Source: Citromicrobium sp. (GTDB lineage Bacteria; Pseudomonadota; Alphaproteobacteria; Sphingomonadales; Sphingomonadaceae). Taken from it: 57,070 nt of DNA. The DNA lies in contig QFNA01000024.1 in assembly GCA_003248395.1 (NCBI GenBank), forward strand, positions 1 through 57,070, given 5' to 3'. A program made the position numbers and the translations under genes. This document shows, piece by piece, positions 24,859 through 33,777 of the stretch; within the stretch, counting starts at the first letter, position 1, and each line of letters begins with the position of its first letter. The notes beneath the pieces are model-generated. The model saw only the letters and a list, made by a program, of their open reading frames with translations. It made no database searches and was not told the DNA's origin.

Positions 24859-25976
24859 TGAGCGACAGAAGCCAGATCGACCGGCTCGGCCCGGGCGGCG
24901 CACATGTTCGCGGGCCCCGTTTCCAGCCCCTCCGCAGGGCCGTGAAAATTCCCGTCTGGGGCGATATAGGCATCAGGCTGGGCCTGGCGCTGGCGCTGAT
25001 CATGGCCGTGATCATGATCCACTGGTGGGATCGCGAAGGGCTGGTGGACAATCTCGACGGCGAGGTCAGTTTCCTCGACGTGGTCTATTTCACCATGATT
25101 TCGATCACCACCACCGGATTCGGCGATATCGCGCCGATTTCCGACCGCGCCCGACTGGTCGAGGCGGTGATCGTGACGCCGGTACGGTTTGCCGTACTCT
25201 TCATTTTCGTGGGCACGGCCTATAATTTCCTAATCAAGCGAAGCTGGGAGAAATTTCGCATGGCGCGCATCCAGGACCAGTTGCAGGATCACATCGTCGT
25301 GCTGGGTTACGGTGTCTCCGGATCTGAAGCCGTCGCCGAACTGATCGAGCGCGGCACCGATCCCAGCACGATCGTCGTGATCGATCCGAGCGAGGAAAGG
25401 CTTGCCGCGGCGGAATCGCTCGGCTGCAATGTCATGGCCGCCGATGCGACGCGCGACGAGACGCTGAAGGCGGTGCGCATATCGGAAGCGGGCAATGTGC
25501 TGATTTCGGCGGGGCGCGACGACACGACGATCCTGATCACGCTGACCGCACGTTCACTGGCGCCGAATGTCCCGATCAGCGCCGTCGTCCGCGCGGACGA
25601 CAACGAATTGCTTGCGCGGCAGGCGGGCGCGAACAACGTCATCAATCCGGTCCGCTTTACCGGCCTGCTGATGGCCGGTAGCGCGAAGGGCGAGCATATC
25701 GCCGATTATCTGGCCGACCTGGCGTCGGTTTCGGGCCGCGTGCAATTGGTCGAACGGCTGGTTCACGATTCCGAGGTCGGGCTGTCGATCTCCGAACTCG
25801 ATACCGGGGGACGCGGTCTTCGCGTCTATCGCAACGGGCGTGCGCTGGGATTCTGGGAAGACGAGTGCCAGCGACTGGAGGCAGGCGATATCCTCGTCGA
25901 GATCATTCCTACCGTAAGCGGCGAACTGAAGGGCGACGGACACGGTCGTAACGGTCGCGATGCGATTGATGCCTGA
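24858..25976 (+). CDS. Two-TM potassium-type ion channel with RCK (TrkA-N) domain
   Basis: A 372-residue channel subunit. The first membrane helix is at about 35–52. The pore loop ITTTGFGD (T84–D90) carries the K+-selectivity filter in its GFGD form, and a second helix follows (VRFAVLFIFVGTAYNFLI). The C-terminal RCK domain begins HIVVLGYGVSGSEAVAELIE with a Rossmann GxGxxG, and a TrkA-C-like part follows. MthK-type channels assemble as tetramers gated by ligands bound to RCK. It overlaps the M23 gene stop by one base (TGATG). GFGD in place of GYGD is known in some prokaryotic channels. Confidence 0.9.
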   Translation: MSDRSQIDRLGPGGAHVRGPRFQPLRRAVKIPVWGDIGIRLGLALALIMAVIMIHWWDREGLVDNLDGEVSFLDVVYFTMISITTTGFGDIAPISDRARLVEAVIVTPVRFAVLFIFVGTAYNFLIKRSWEKFRMARIQDQLQDHIVVLGYGVSGSEAVAELIERGTDPSTIVVIDPSEERLAAAESLGCNVMAADATRDETLKAVRISEAGNVLISAGRDDTTILITLTARSLAPNVPISAVVRADDNELLARQAGANNVINPVRFTGLLMAGSAKGEHIADYLADLASVSGRVQLVERLVHDSEVGLSISELDTGGRGLRVYRNGRALGFWEDECQRLEAGDILVEIIPTVSGELKGDGHGRNGRDAIDA

Positions 25977-26079
25977 CAGGCGACGTCCGTTGGCCTGCCC
26001 GGCGATCGCCTGAGCAATTCGGCCGGAACACCGTCGCTCTAGCGTGGCGGGCTGCTTGCGTGTAAAGGCGCGCGCAATC

Positions 26080-27453
26080 ATGAGCACCACCACAACTGCT
26101 ATTCCCCACCAGAAAAAGGTCGGAATGGTTTCCCTCGGCTGCCCCAAGGCGCTGGTCGACAGCGAGCGCATCCTGACGCGCCTGCGCGCCGACGGTTACG
26201 CGATGAGCCCCGATTATGCGGGTGCCGATGTCGTGCTGGTCAATACCTGCGGTTTCCTCGATTCCGCCAAGGAAGAAAGCCTGGCGGCCATCGGCGAAGC
26301 CATTGCCGAGAACGGCCGGGTCATCGTGACCGGGTGCATGGGCGAAGAAGCTGACGCCATTCGCAAGGCGCACCCGCAGGTGCTGGCGGTGACCGGCGCG
26401 CATCAATACGAACAGGTCGTCGATGCCGTCCACACGCATGCGCCGCCATCGCAGGGGCCCTTCATCGACCTGATCCCGCAACCAGACGTCAAGCTGACGC
26501 CGCGGCACTACAGCTATCTGAAGATTTCTGAAGGTTGCAATCACTCCTGCGCCTTCTGCATCATCCCAGATCTGCGCGGAAAGCTGGCGAGCCGGCGGAT
26601 CGATGCGGTCCTGCGCGAGGCGGAAAAACTGGTCGCCGCAGGCACGAAAGAACTGCTGGTCATCAGTCAGGACACGTCGGCCTATGGCGTCGACACACGC
26701 CACGAAGAGCGTCTGTGGCAGGGCCACAACGTCCGCGCCCATATGACCGATCTTGCTCGCGAACTGGGCCAGTTGCGGACCAGCGAGGGCGCTGCGCCGT
26801 GGGTGCGCCTGCACTATGTCTATCCCTATCCGCATGTCGATGCGGTAATCCCGCTGATGGCTGAAGGGCTGCTGACCCCCTATCTCGACATCCCGTTCCA
26901 GCATGCGAGCCCGAAAGTGCTGAAGGCGATGAAGCGCCCGGCCAACGAAGCCAAGGTGCTCGAACGGCTGGCCAAATGGCGCGAAATCTGTCCGGACATC
27001 GCGATCCGTTCGAGCTTCGTTGTCGGGTTTCCCGGAGAGACCGAGGACGATTTCCGCTACCTGCTCGACTGGCTTGAGGAAGCGCAGCTCGACCGGGTCG
27101 GCGCATTTCGTTTCGAACCCGTCGAAGGCGCGCAGGCCAACGCCTTGCCCGACCCCGTGCCCGAACCGGTCAAGGAAGAACGCTATGCACGGATCATGGC
27201 CGTGACCGAACGGATCAGCGCCGCCAAGCTGGCATCGAAGGTCGGAACGACGATCCCCGTCATCATCGACGAGGTCGGCCTGCCGGACGAGGACGGCGAT
27301 GTCGGCGCAACCGGTCGCAGCCAGGCGGATGCACCCGAGATCGATGGTGCCGTCTATCTGCGCAACGTGCCTTCGGATCTTGCCGCGGGTGACATCGTGG
27401 CGGTGACTGTCGAAGAGGCCGACGCACACGATCTGTTCGGCGTGCCGGCCTGA
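26080..27453 (+). CDS. rimO: Ribosomal protein S12 methylthiotransferase RimO
   Basis: A 457-residue radical-SAM methylthiotransferase that adds –SCH3 to an Asp of ribosomal protein S12. Order of domains: UPF0004 (VGMVSLGCPKALVDSER, VLVNTCGF, VTGCMGEE; three Fe–S Cys), radical-SAM core (KISEGCNHSCAFCIIPDLRG with CxxxCxxC), and a C-terminal TRAM domain. GCPKALVDSE distinguishes RimO from MiaB. ATG 26080 is preferred; a GTG 12 codons earlier is in frame. Confidence 0.96.
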   Translation: MSTTTTAIPHQKKVGMVSLGCPKALVDSERILTRLRADGYAMSPDYAGADVVLVNTCGFLDSAKEESLAAIGEAIAENGRVIVTGCMGEEADAIRKAHPQVLAVTGAHQYEQVVDAVHTHAPPSQGPFIDLIPQPDVKLTPRHYSYLKISEGCNHSCAFCIIPDLRGKLASRRIDAVLREAEKLVAAGTKELLVISQDTSAYGVDTRHEERLWQGHNVRAHMTDLARELGQLRTSEGAAPWVRLHYVYPYPHVDAVIPLMAEGLLTPYLDIPFQHASPKVLKAMKRPANEAKVLERLAKWREICPDIAIRSSFVVGFPGETEDDFRYLLDWLEEAQLDRVGAFRFEPVEGAQANALPDPVPEPVKEERYARIMAVTERISAAKLASKVGTTIPVIIDEVGLPDEDGDVGATGRSQADAPEIDGAVYLRNVPSDLAAGDIVAVTVEEADAHDLFGVPA

Positions 27454-27513
27454 CGCCTTGGCGGGCGATTCCGGACGCAAGAAACAACCCGCGACCTGTC
27501 GCGTTGGCGGTAT

Positions 27514-28311
27514 ATGCCGGTAAAGATAGACACCTCCTTCGCCTTCAACCTGCCCGATACCACCGATGTGCTGCTGCAATTCGAAGCGGCTGCAATCCCT
27601 GAACAGGAAATCCTGTCAGCGGACATCGACATGCCCGAGGCCGAACATCGTGCGCATGTCTCCGCGCAGGATGATATCGGCGACCGCATCTGGATTCGTG
27701 CGCAAGGCGAATTCCGCGTCGGCTATCGCGCAGAGGTCAATATCAGGCGGCAGATCGCCGATCTCGGCTCGCTCCAGCGGCTGGCACCGCACGAGATGCC
27801 CGGCGAGGCGGTGCAATATCTGTTCGACAGCCGCTATTGCCAGGCCGACCGGTTCCAGAACTTTGTCGATGCCGAGTTCACCGGGACCGAGGGCGGCGCA
27901 CGCGTCGCGGCCATTCGCGACTGGATCGCGGAAAATTTCACCTACGCCCCCGGATCGTCCGGACCGCAGACCGATGCGCTGGACAGTTTCGTAGAGCGGC
28001 GCGGCATCTGCCGCGATTATGCGCACACGCTGGTCACAATGGCGCGGGCGAGTACGATACCCGCGCGCTATGTCGCCTGTTACGCACCGGGCGTCGATCC
28101 GCCCGACTTCCACGCCATCGCTGAGGTGTTCCTCAACGACCCGCAGACCGAGGGTGGCGGCACGTGGCAGCTGGTCGATGCGACCGGGATGGCCGACCCC
28201 GCGCAGACGGTGAAGATCGGTGTCGGGCGCGACGCCGCCGACGTGAGTTTCCTGACCAGTTTCGGTGTGAGCGTATTCCGGTCGAGCACGGTCAAGGTGA
28301 CCAGCGCATAG
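27514..28311 (+). CDS. Transglutaminase-like cysteine peptidase family protein
   Basis: A 265-residue transglutaminase-core protein. The Cys–His–Asp triad is visible: Cys166 in RRGICRDYAHTL, His200 in PDFHAIAEVFL, and Asp222 in QLVDATGMAD. The N-terminal β-domain has no signal peptide, so the protein is probably cytosolic. Relatives are peptidases or amide-forming enzymes of unknown substrate and are common in alphaproteobacteria. It stands 60 bases downstream of rimO on the same strand and may be co-transcribed. Confidence 0.87.
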   Translation: MPVKIDTSFAFNLPDTTDVLLQFEAAAIPEQEILSADIDMPEAEHRAHVSAQDDIGDRIWIRAQGEFRVGYRAEVNIRRQIADLGSLQRLAPHEMPGEAVQYLFDSRYCQADRFQNFVDAEFTGTEGGARVAAIRDWIAENFTYAPGSSGPQTDALDSFVERRGICRDYAHTLVTMARASTIPARYVACYAPGVDPPDFHAIAEVFLNDPQTEGGGTWQLVDATGMADPAQTVKIGVGRDAADVSFLTSFGVSVFRSSTVKVTSA

Positions 28312-28411
28312 GCCCTATGCGGTCTAGGCTCCGGGTATGCCGACAAGTGAATAGGAATGCGGCCCTATGGTGCATCGACAGGGGCGCTGATACTCCATTG
28401 CCGATGAGAGG

Positions 28412-29881
28412 ATGCCCGACCATGACCGGAGTGCTTCCGTGACCCATTTCACCGCCGATCGCCTGCTACTGTTCGGGGCCACCGGCGATCTGTCCCAGCG
28501 CATGCTCCTGCCGTCGCTGTGCGCGCTGCATGGCGATGGACTACTCGATCCAGGACTGAAGATCGTCGCCACGGCGCGATCCGAAATGGAAACCCGCGAA
28601 TTTCGCCAGTTCGCGCGCGAGGCGCTCGAAAAATATCTGCCCAAGAATCGCCGCGGAGGGCTCGCCGATTTTCTCAACCGTCTGAGCTACGTCGCGGTCG
28701 ATGCGACGACTCCCGAAGGCTATGACGAACTGGCGAAGCAGGTGGGGAGCTATGAAGGGCTGGCAATCTTTCTCTCGACCGCGCCGAGCCTGTTCGAACC
28801 CACCATCAGCGGGCTCGAACGCGCCGGACTGACGCGCGGGAATGTGCGTATCGGCCTCGAAAAGCCGCTGGGTACCGATCTGCAGTCGAGCGAAGAGATC
28901 AACGACGCGGTCGCGCGGGCCTTCAGCGAAGACCGTATTTTCCGCATCGACCACTATCTCGGCAAGGAGACGGTGCAGAACCTGCTGGCGCTGCGGTTCG
29001 CCAACATCCTGCTCGAGCCGGTGTGGAATTCGAATTACGTCGAGCACGTCCAGATCACGGTCGCGGAAACCGTCGGTCTGGAATCGCGCGTCGCCTATTA
29101 CGACGATTCGGGCGCGCTGCGCGACATGGTGCAAAACCACATGCTCCAGCTGCTTGCACTTGTCGCCATGGAACCGCCGACGAGCTTCGATGCAACGGCG
29201 GTACGCGACGAGAAGGTCAAGGTGCTGCGCGCCTTGCGTCCGGTCGCCGAGGAAGAAGTAGTCACCGGCCAGTACCGCAGCGGCGCTGTCGACGGCAAGA
29301 GCGTGCCCGGCTATGACGAGGAACTGGGCAAGGACAGCGACACCGAGACTTTCGTCGCGATCAAGGCGCATGTCGACAACTGGCGCTGGCGCGGCGTGCC
29401 GTTCTACCTGCGAACCGGCAAGCGCATGACCGAGCGCGTGACCGAAATCGTCGTGCAGTTCCGCGCTATACCGCACTCCATCTTCGAAGGGCGCGGCGCG
29501 AAGGCGCAGCCCAACCGGCTGGTGATCGAAATCCAGCCCGAAGAGAATATTCAGCTGACGATGATGGCCAAGGTCCCCGGTCTGGGGAACGAAGGGCTGC
29601 GGCTGCGTCCGGTCCCGCTCGACATCGCCATGAAGGATGCCTTTTCGGATACGGTGCGCCGCATCGCGTATGAGCGTTTGCTGCTCGACCTGATCGAAGG
29701 CGACCAGACCCTCTTCGTCCGGCGCGACGAGGTGGAGGCGCAGTGGGAATGGATCGACCAGATTCGCGCGCTTTGGGGCGAGACCAAACTGCAGCCGAAA
29801 ACCTATGCCGCCGGCACATGGGGTCCGAGCGCATCGATCGCGCTGGCCGAAAGAGACGGGGTGACCTGGCACGATGACTAA
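28412..29881 (+). CDS. zwf: Glucose-6-phosphate 1-dehydrogenase
   Basis: First enzyme of the Entner–Doudoroff and pentose-phosphate routes; oxidises glucose 6-phosphate to 6-phosphogluconolactone with NADP+. The Rossmann motif LLLFGATGDLSQRMLLPSL lies near residue 18. The substrate-binding and catalytic RIDHYLGKETVQNL is at about 178, and FYLRTGKRM follows. At 489 residues the length is normal. A GTG at 28439 with a GGAG site is a good alternative start, giving 480 residues. The edd start overlaps this gene's stop by eight bases. It begins the zwf–edd–glk–eda operon. No pgl gene is visible in the window. Confidence 0.97.
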   Translation: MPDHDRSASVTHFTADRLLLFGATGDLSQRMLLPSLCALHGDGLLDPGLKIVATARSEMETREFRQFAREALEKYLPKNRRGGLADFLNRLSYVAVDATTPEGYDELAKQVGSYEGLAIFLSTAPSLFEPTISGLERAGLTRGNVRIGLEKPLGTDLQSSEEINDAVARAFSEDRIFRIDHYLGKETVQNLLALRFANILLEPVWNSNYVEHVQITVAETVGLESRVAYYDDSGALRDMVQNHMLQLLALVAMEPPTSFDATAVRDEKVKVLRALRPVAEEEVVTGQYRSGAVDGKSVPGYDEELGKDSDTETFVAIKAHVDNWRWRGVPFYLRTGKRMTERVTEIVVQFRAIPHSIFEGRGAKAQPNRLVIEIQPEENIQLTMMAKVPGLGNEGLRLRPVPLDIAMKDAFSDTVRRIAYERLLLDLIEGDQTLFVRRDEVEAQWEWIDQIRALWGETKLQPKTYAAGTWGPSASIALAERDGVTWHDD

Positions 29882-31568
29882 GCCGCTCAACGATGCGATC
29901 TACCGCGTGACGCAGCGCGTGATCGAAAATTCACGCGACAGCCGCGCGGCCTATCTTGATCTGATGGATCGGGAGAGCGAGCGGCAGGTCGACCGCACCT
30001 CGCTGTCCTGTTCGAACCTCGCGCATGCCTTTGCCGGGGCGGAGGAAGACCAGCAGGCGATCAAGGCCGCGCGCGGACCGAACCTCGGCATCGTCACCGC
30101 CTATAACGACATGCTTTCCGCCCACCAGCCCTACCACCGCTATCCCGAACGGATGAAAATTTGGGCGCGCGAGGTCGGTGCCACCGCGCAGGTTGCCGGC
30201 GGGACACCCGCGATGTGCGACGGTGTGACCCAGGGGCAGGACGGGATGGAACTGTCGCTGTTCAGCCGCGACGCGATCGCACTCAGCACCGTCGTTGCCC
30301 TCAGCCATGCAATGTATGACGGGGTCGCGCTGTTGGGCATCTGCGACAAGATCGTCCCCGGCCTGCTGATGGGGGCACTGCGCTTCGGCCATCTGCCCGC
30401 GATTTTCGTGCCGTCCGGGCCGATGGGCACGGGCATCTCGAACAAGGAAAAGCAGCGTGTCCGCCAGCTCTACGCAGAAGGCAAGGTGGGCCGCGACGAA
30501 CTGCTCGCCAGCGAAAGCGCGAGCTACCACTCACCCGGCACTTGCACATTCTACGGCACGGCCAATTCGAACCAGATGATGATGGAGATGATGGGCCTCC
30601 ACATTCCCGGAGCCGCCTTCGTCCCGCCCGGGGTGAAGTTGCGGCAGGAACTGAGTCGCGCCGCGACCCACAGGCTGGCGGCAATCGGCGACGGGGGGGA
30701 GGATTATCGCCCGCTCGCCCGCGTGGTGGACGAAAAAGCGATCGTCAACGCCGCCATCGGCCTGCTCGCGACAGGCGGATCGACCAACCATGCGATCCAC
30801 ATTCCGGCCATGGCGCGCGCTGCCGGTATCCGTTTCGACTGGAACGATCTTGCCGAATTGAGCCACGCCGTCCCCCTCGTCGCGCGCGTCTATCCCAACA
30901 GCTATGCCCGCGAACCGGGTATGGACGGCGATGCTCTCGCCTGGCGCGACCCCGGACCTTCGGGCGATCCCGAAATGCTCCGCCCCGCGTCGGACCCGTT
31001 CCAGTCGGACGGCGGGATGCGCCTCGTGGAGGGCAACCTTGGCCGCGCATGCTTCAAATCGTCCGCCGTCGACCCCGAACGCTGGACGATAGAAGCCCCC
31101 TGCCGTGTGTTCGACGATCAGCACCTGGTCAACCAGGCCTTTGCCCGCGGCGAGCTCGACCGCGATGTGGTCGTTGTCGTCCGGTTCCAGGGCCCACGCG
31201 CGAATGGCATGCCCGAACTGCACAAGCTTACCCCCGCGTTGGGCGTCCTGCAGGACCGCGGCTATCGTGTCGCTTTGGTAACCGACGGGCGCATGTCGGG
31301 CGCATCGGGCAAGGTCCCCGCCGCGATCCATTGCACGCCGGAGGCGCTTGGCGGAGGGCCGCTTGCACGACTGCAGGATGGCGACATGGTCCGGATCTGC
31401 GCCGAAACCGGCACCCTGTCCACCACTGCCGACCTCGACTCGCGCGACCCAGCCGTAGCGCCCGCCCCGGACATGGGAATGGGCCGCGAATTCTTTGCCA
31501 TGTTCCGCGCCAATGCCGACAGTGCGGAACGCGGCGCATCGGCCATGCTGGCCATGGCGGAGCTTTGA
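29874..31568 (+). CDS. edd: Phosphogluconate dehydratase with apparent ~40-residue internal deletion
   Basis: Converts 6-phosphogluconate to KDPG with an Fe–S cluster. Family blocks are clear: SYNDMLSAHQPY-like AYNDMLSAHQPYHRYPE, AMCDGVTQGQDGMELSLFSR, GICDKIVPGLLMGALRFGHL, SPGTCTFYGTANSNQMMMEM and VALVTDGRMSGASGKVPAAI. The product is 564 residues, whereas E. coli Edd, from memory, is about 603. The gap is local: after ARVYPN (residues 337–342) the text jumps to SYAREPGMDGDALAWRD, so the conserved segment equivalent to ADxNHFxAAGG…LLHEDVNTVxGxGL is missing. The frame is kept. Either the enzyme is damaged or the sequence has an assembly deletion. It overlaps zwf; glk starts two bases after its stop. 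Confidence 0.9.
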   Translation: MTKPLNDAIYRVTQRVIENSRDSRAAYLDLMDRESERQVDRTSLSCSNLAHAFAGAEEDQQAIKAARGPNLGIVTAYNDMLSAHQPYHRYPERMKIWAREVGATAQVAGGTPAMCDGVTQGQDGMELSLFSRDAIALSTVVALSHAMYDGVALLGICDKIVPGLLMGALRFGHLPAIFVPSGPMGTGISNKEKQRVRQLYAEGKVGRDELLASESASYHSPGTCTFYGTANSNQMMMEMMGLHIPGAAFVPPGVKLRQELSRAATHRLAAIGDGGEDYRPLARVVDEKAIVNAAIGLLATGGSTNHAIHIPAMARAAGIRFDWNDLAELSHAVPLVARVYPNSYAREPGMDGDALAWRDPGPSGDPEMLRPASDPFQSDGGMRLVEGNLGRACFKSSAVDPERWTIEAPCRVFDDQHLVNQAFARGELDRDVVVVVRFQGPRANGMPELHKLTPALGVLQDRGYRVALVTDGRMSGASGKVPAAIHCTPEALGGGPLARLQDGDMVRICAETGTLSTTADLDSRDPAVAPAPDMGMGREFFAMFRANADSAERGASAMLAMAEL

Positions 31569-31569
31569 G

Positions 31570-32538
31570 ATGGACCTTGTTGCTGTCGACATCGGCGGGA
31601 CGCATGCCCGCTTTGCCATCGCCACCGTGGCGGACGATGGTTCCATTGCTCTGGGGGAGCCGGAAACCCTGCACACCGAAGACCATGCCAGTTTCCAGAC
31701 CGCGTGGCAGGATTTCCGCGAGCGCCAGGGCGGGACGCTGCCCCCCCGCGTCGCCATGGCGATCGCCGGGCCGGTCGGCGGCGATGTCATCAAGTTCACC
31801 AACAATCCGTGGATCATTCGCCCTGCGCTGATGCAGTCGAAACTCAACGTCGACACCTATACGATCGTCAACGATTTCGAGGCCGTGGCCCATGCGGTTG
31901 CCCGCGCGCCCGAAGATCAGCTGCTCCACCTGACCGGACCCGACCAGCCGCTTACCGAAGACGGGACGATCAGTATTCTGGGCCCCGGCACAGGGCTCGG
32001 CGTTGCCCATCTATGGCGCAGCGGAGAGACCTATCGCGTACAGGCCACCGAAGGGGGTCACATCGATTTCGCCCCGCTCGACTCAATCGAAGACGCCATT
32101 CTCGCGCGCCTGCGCAAGCGGCACAATCGCGTCTCGGTCGAACGTGTCGTTTCCGGGCCCGCGATCGTCGATATCTACCAGACGCTCGCCGCGATGGAGA
32201 ATCGCAAGACGCGGGATGAGGACGATGTTGCGATCTGGACACGCGGCATGGAGGACGAGGAAAGCCTCGCTGCCGCAGCGGTCGACCGGTTCTGCCTGTC
32301 ACTGGGCAGCGTCGCGGGCGACATCGCGCTGGCGCAAGGCGGATTTGGCGGCGTGGTCATCGCGGGCGGGCTGGGATACCGGCTGCGCAATCACCTGCCG
32401 CAATCGGGCTTTGCCGAGCGCTTCCGCGCCAAGGGACGCTTCGAAGGGCTGATGGGCTCCATCCCCGTCAAGCTTATCACTCATCCGCAGCCGGGCCTCT
32501 TCGGCGCAGCTGCCGCATTCGCCGGGGAACACGTGTGA
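31570..32538 (+). CDS. glk: Glucokinase
   Basis: A 322-residue ATP-dependent glucokinase (Glk family, actin-like fold). The phosphate motif VAVDIGGTHARFAIA lies at the N-terminus, the sugar-contact block has VNDFEAVAHAV, and ILGPGTGLGVAHLW and TEGGHIDFAP follow. It traps imported glucose as glucose 6-phosphate for Zwf. ATG 31570 follows the edd stop by one base, and the stop overlaps the GTG start of eda (GTGA). This fits a glucose supply from the GH3/FucP-type genes of this window. Confidence 0.95.
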   Translation: MDLVAVDIGGTHARFAIATVADDGSIALGEPETLHTEDHASFQTAWQDFRERQGGTLPPRVAMAIAGPVGGDVIKFTNNPWIIRPALMQSKLNVDTYTIVNDFEAVAHAVARAPEDQLLHLTGPDQPLTEDGTISILGPGTGLGVAHLWRSGETYRVQATEGGHIDFAPLDSIEDAILARLRKRHNRVSVERVVSGPAIVDIYQTLAAMENRKTRDEDDVAIWTRGMEDEESLAAAAVDRFCLSLGSVAGDIALAQGGFGGVVIAGGLGYRLRNHLPQSGFAERFRAKGRFEGLMGSIPVKLITHPQPGLFGAAAAFAGEHV

Positions 32539-33146
32539 CCATCGCAGACATCATGAATACCGCGCCGGTCATCCCGGTGATCGTGGTCGACGAAATCGAA
32601 CAGGCCCGGCCGCTGGCGCGCGCGCTGGTGGCCGGCGGGCTGCGCGTTCTCGAGGTCACGCTGCGCACGCCCGTCGCGCTCGACGCAATTCGCGCCATGC
32701 GCGAGGTCGAAGGCGCGATCGTGGGCGCCGGCACGGTCACCAACCAGCGCGATCTCGCCGCCGCGCTCGATGCAGGCAGCGAGTTCATCGTATCGCCCGG
32801 CCTGACCGAAAGCCTCGGCAAGGCGGCGATCCGCGAGAATGTCCCGTTTCTGCCCGGCATCGCCAATTCGGGCGATATCATGCGCGGTCTCGACTTGGGA
32901 TTGACGCATTTCAAGTTCTTCCCTGCGATGGCCGCTGGTGGCCTGCCTGCCCTCAAGGCGCTGGCGGCGCCGTTCGGCCAGTGCCGGTTCTGCCCCACGG
33001 GCGGCGTGTCCGCCGACAACGCGGGCGAATGGCTCGCCTTCGATCCGGTTCTGTGCGTCGGCGGTAGCTGGGTTGCGCCGCGCGGCGCAGTCGATGAGAA
33101 AGCAGTGCAAAGGCTGGCGCAGGAAGCGTCCCGTTTGGGGAACTGA
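32535..33146 (+). CDS. eda: 2-dehydro-3-deoxy-phosphogluconate (KDPG) aldolase
   Basis: A 203-residue class I aldolase that splits KDPG into pyruvate and glyceraldehyde 3-phosphate, the last Entner–Doudoroff step. The catalytic Glu lies in LEVTLRTPVAL and the Schiff-base Lys is K127 in THFKFFPA; FCPTGGVSADNAG binds phosphate. It starts at GTG 32535 inside the glk stop (GTGA overlap). Length is normal. It closes the zwf–edd–glk–eda unit. Confidence 0.96.
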   Translation: MTIADIMNTAPVIPVIVVDEIEQARPLARALVAGGLRVLEVTLRTPVALDAIRAMREVEGAIVGAGTVTNQRDLAAALDAGSEFIVSPGLTESLGKAAIRENVPFLPGIANSGDIMRGLDLGLTHFKFFPAMAAGGLPALKALAAPFGQCRFCPTGGVSADNAGEWLAFDPVLCVGGSWVAPRGAVDEKAVQRLAQEASRLGN

Positions 33147-33201
33147 CGCCGAACTGTCGCGCCGCGACATGGAAATTTGCGGCGTTATGTCCCATATAGG
33201 G

Positions 33202-33777
33202 ATGATGAAGACGCTCTATACCTGGATTGGCGGGGCAAGCCTGCTGGCGGTGCTGGGCCTCGGTGCGGTCGCCGTGAGTAGCGGCGCATTCGCCGAGAAC
33301 GAGGGCGCGTCGACGCCACTGACGCAGGCCGATACCGCTGCGGAGTTCGCGCCGCACGGCGCCATCCTTGCCAAGCTTCAGGCCGACGCCGCGCGTCCCT
33401 TCACGATCAAGCGGATTCTCCCGATCGACGGGCCGATCAAGATCTTCCGCGATGGCTATGAAATTGGCGCAGCGGCGGTGATGCTGGGGACCGACGAACA
33501 TCCCACCCCGACGGGCACGTTTCCCATCCTTTCCAAAGAGCGCCACAATGTCTCGGAAAAATACGGCAATGCGCCGATGCCGTGGACGCTACGCCTGACG
33601 TGGGACGGTATCGCCATTCACGGTGGGTCCGATGTCGAAAACGGCTACGCCAGCCATGGCTGCGTAGCCATTCCCGATGAGCTCGCCGCCAAGGTCTTCG
33701 ATATTGCCAGGAAGGGCGACAAGGTTGTGATAACCGATGGTCGCCGCATCGGCATGGGCGATTCGATAATCGGCTAG
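33202..33777 (+). CDS. L,D-transpeptidase (YkuD) family protein
   Basis: An exported protein of about 191 residues. A signal or membrane segment (TWIGGASLLAVLGLGAVAV, cleavage near AFA) is followed by a YkuD catalytic domain with TPTGTFPIL, IAIHGGSD and the active site ASHGCVAIPDE (Cys154). Such enzymes form 3→3 cross-links or attach proteins to peptidoglycan. The start is not decided: ATGs at 33187, 33202 and 33205 are all in frame. The stop TAG shares the palindrome CTAG with the stop of the convergent tilS gene. Confidence 0.85.
   Translation: MMKTLYTWIGGASLLAVLGLGAVAVSSGAFAENEGASTPLTQADTAAEFAPHGAILAKLQADAARPFTIKRILPIDGPIKIFRDGYEIGAAAVMLGTDEHPTPTGTFPILSKERHNVSEKYGNAPMPWTLRLTWDGIAIHGGSDVENGYASHGCVAIPDELAAKVFDIARKGDKVVITDGRRIGMGDSIIG

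Noticed and set aside
25909..27579. A 556-codon minus-strand open frame
   Set aside because: Antisense to rimO and neighbours, with no recognisable domain, while rimO has all its Fe–S motifs.
28541..29890. A 449-codon minus-strand open frame
   Set aside because: Antisense to zwf, which has complete motifs; composition is that of a reversed coding strand.
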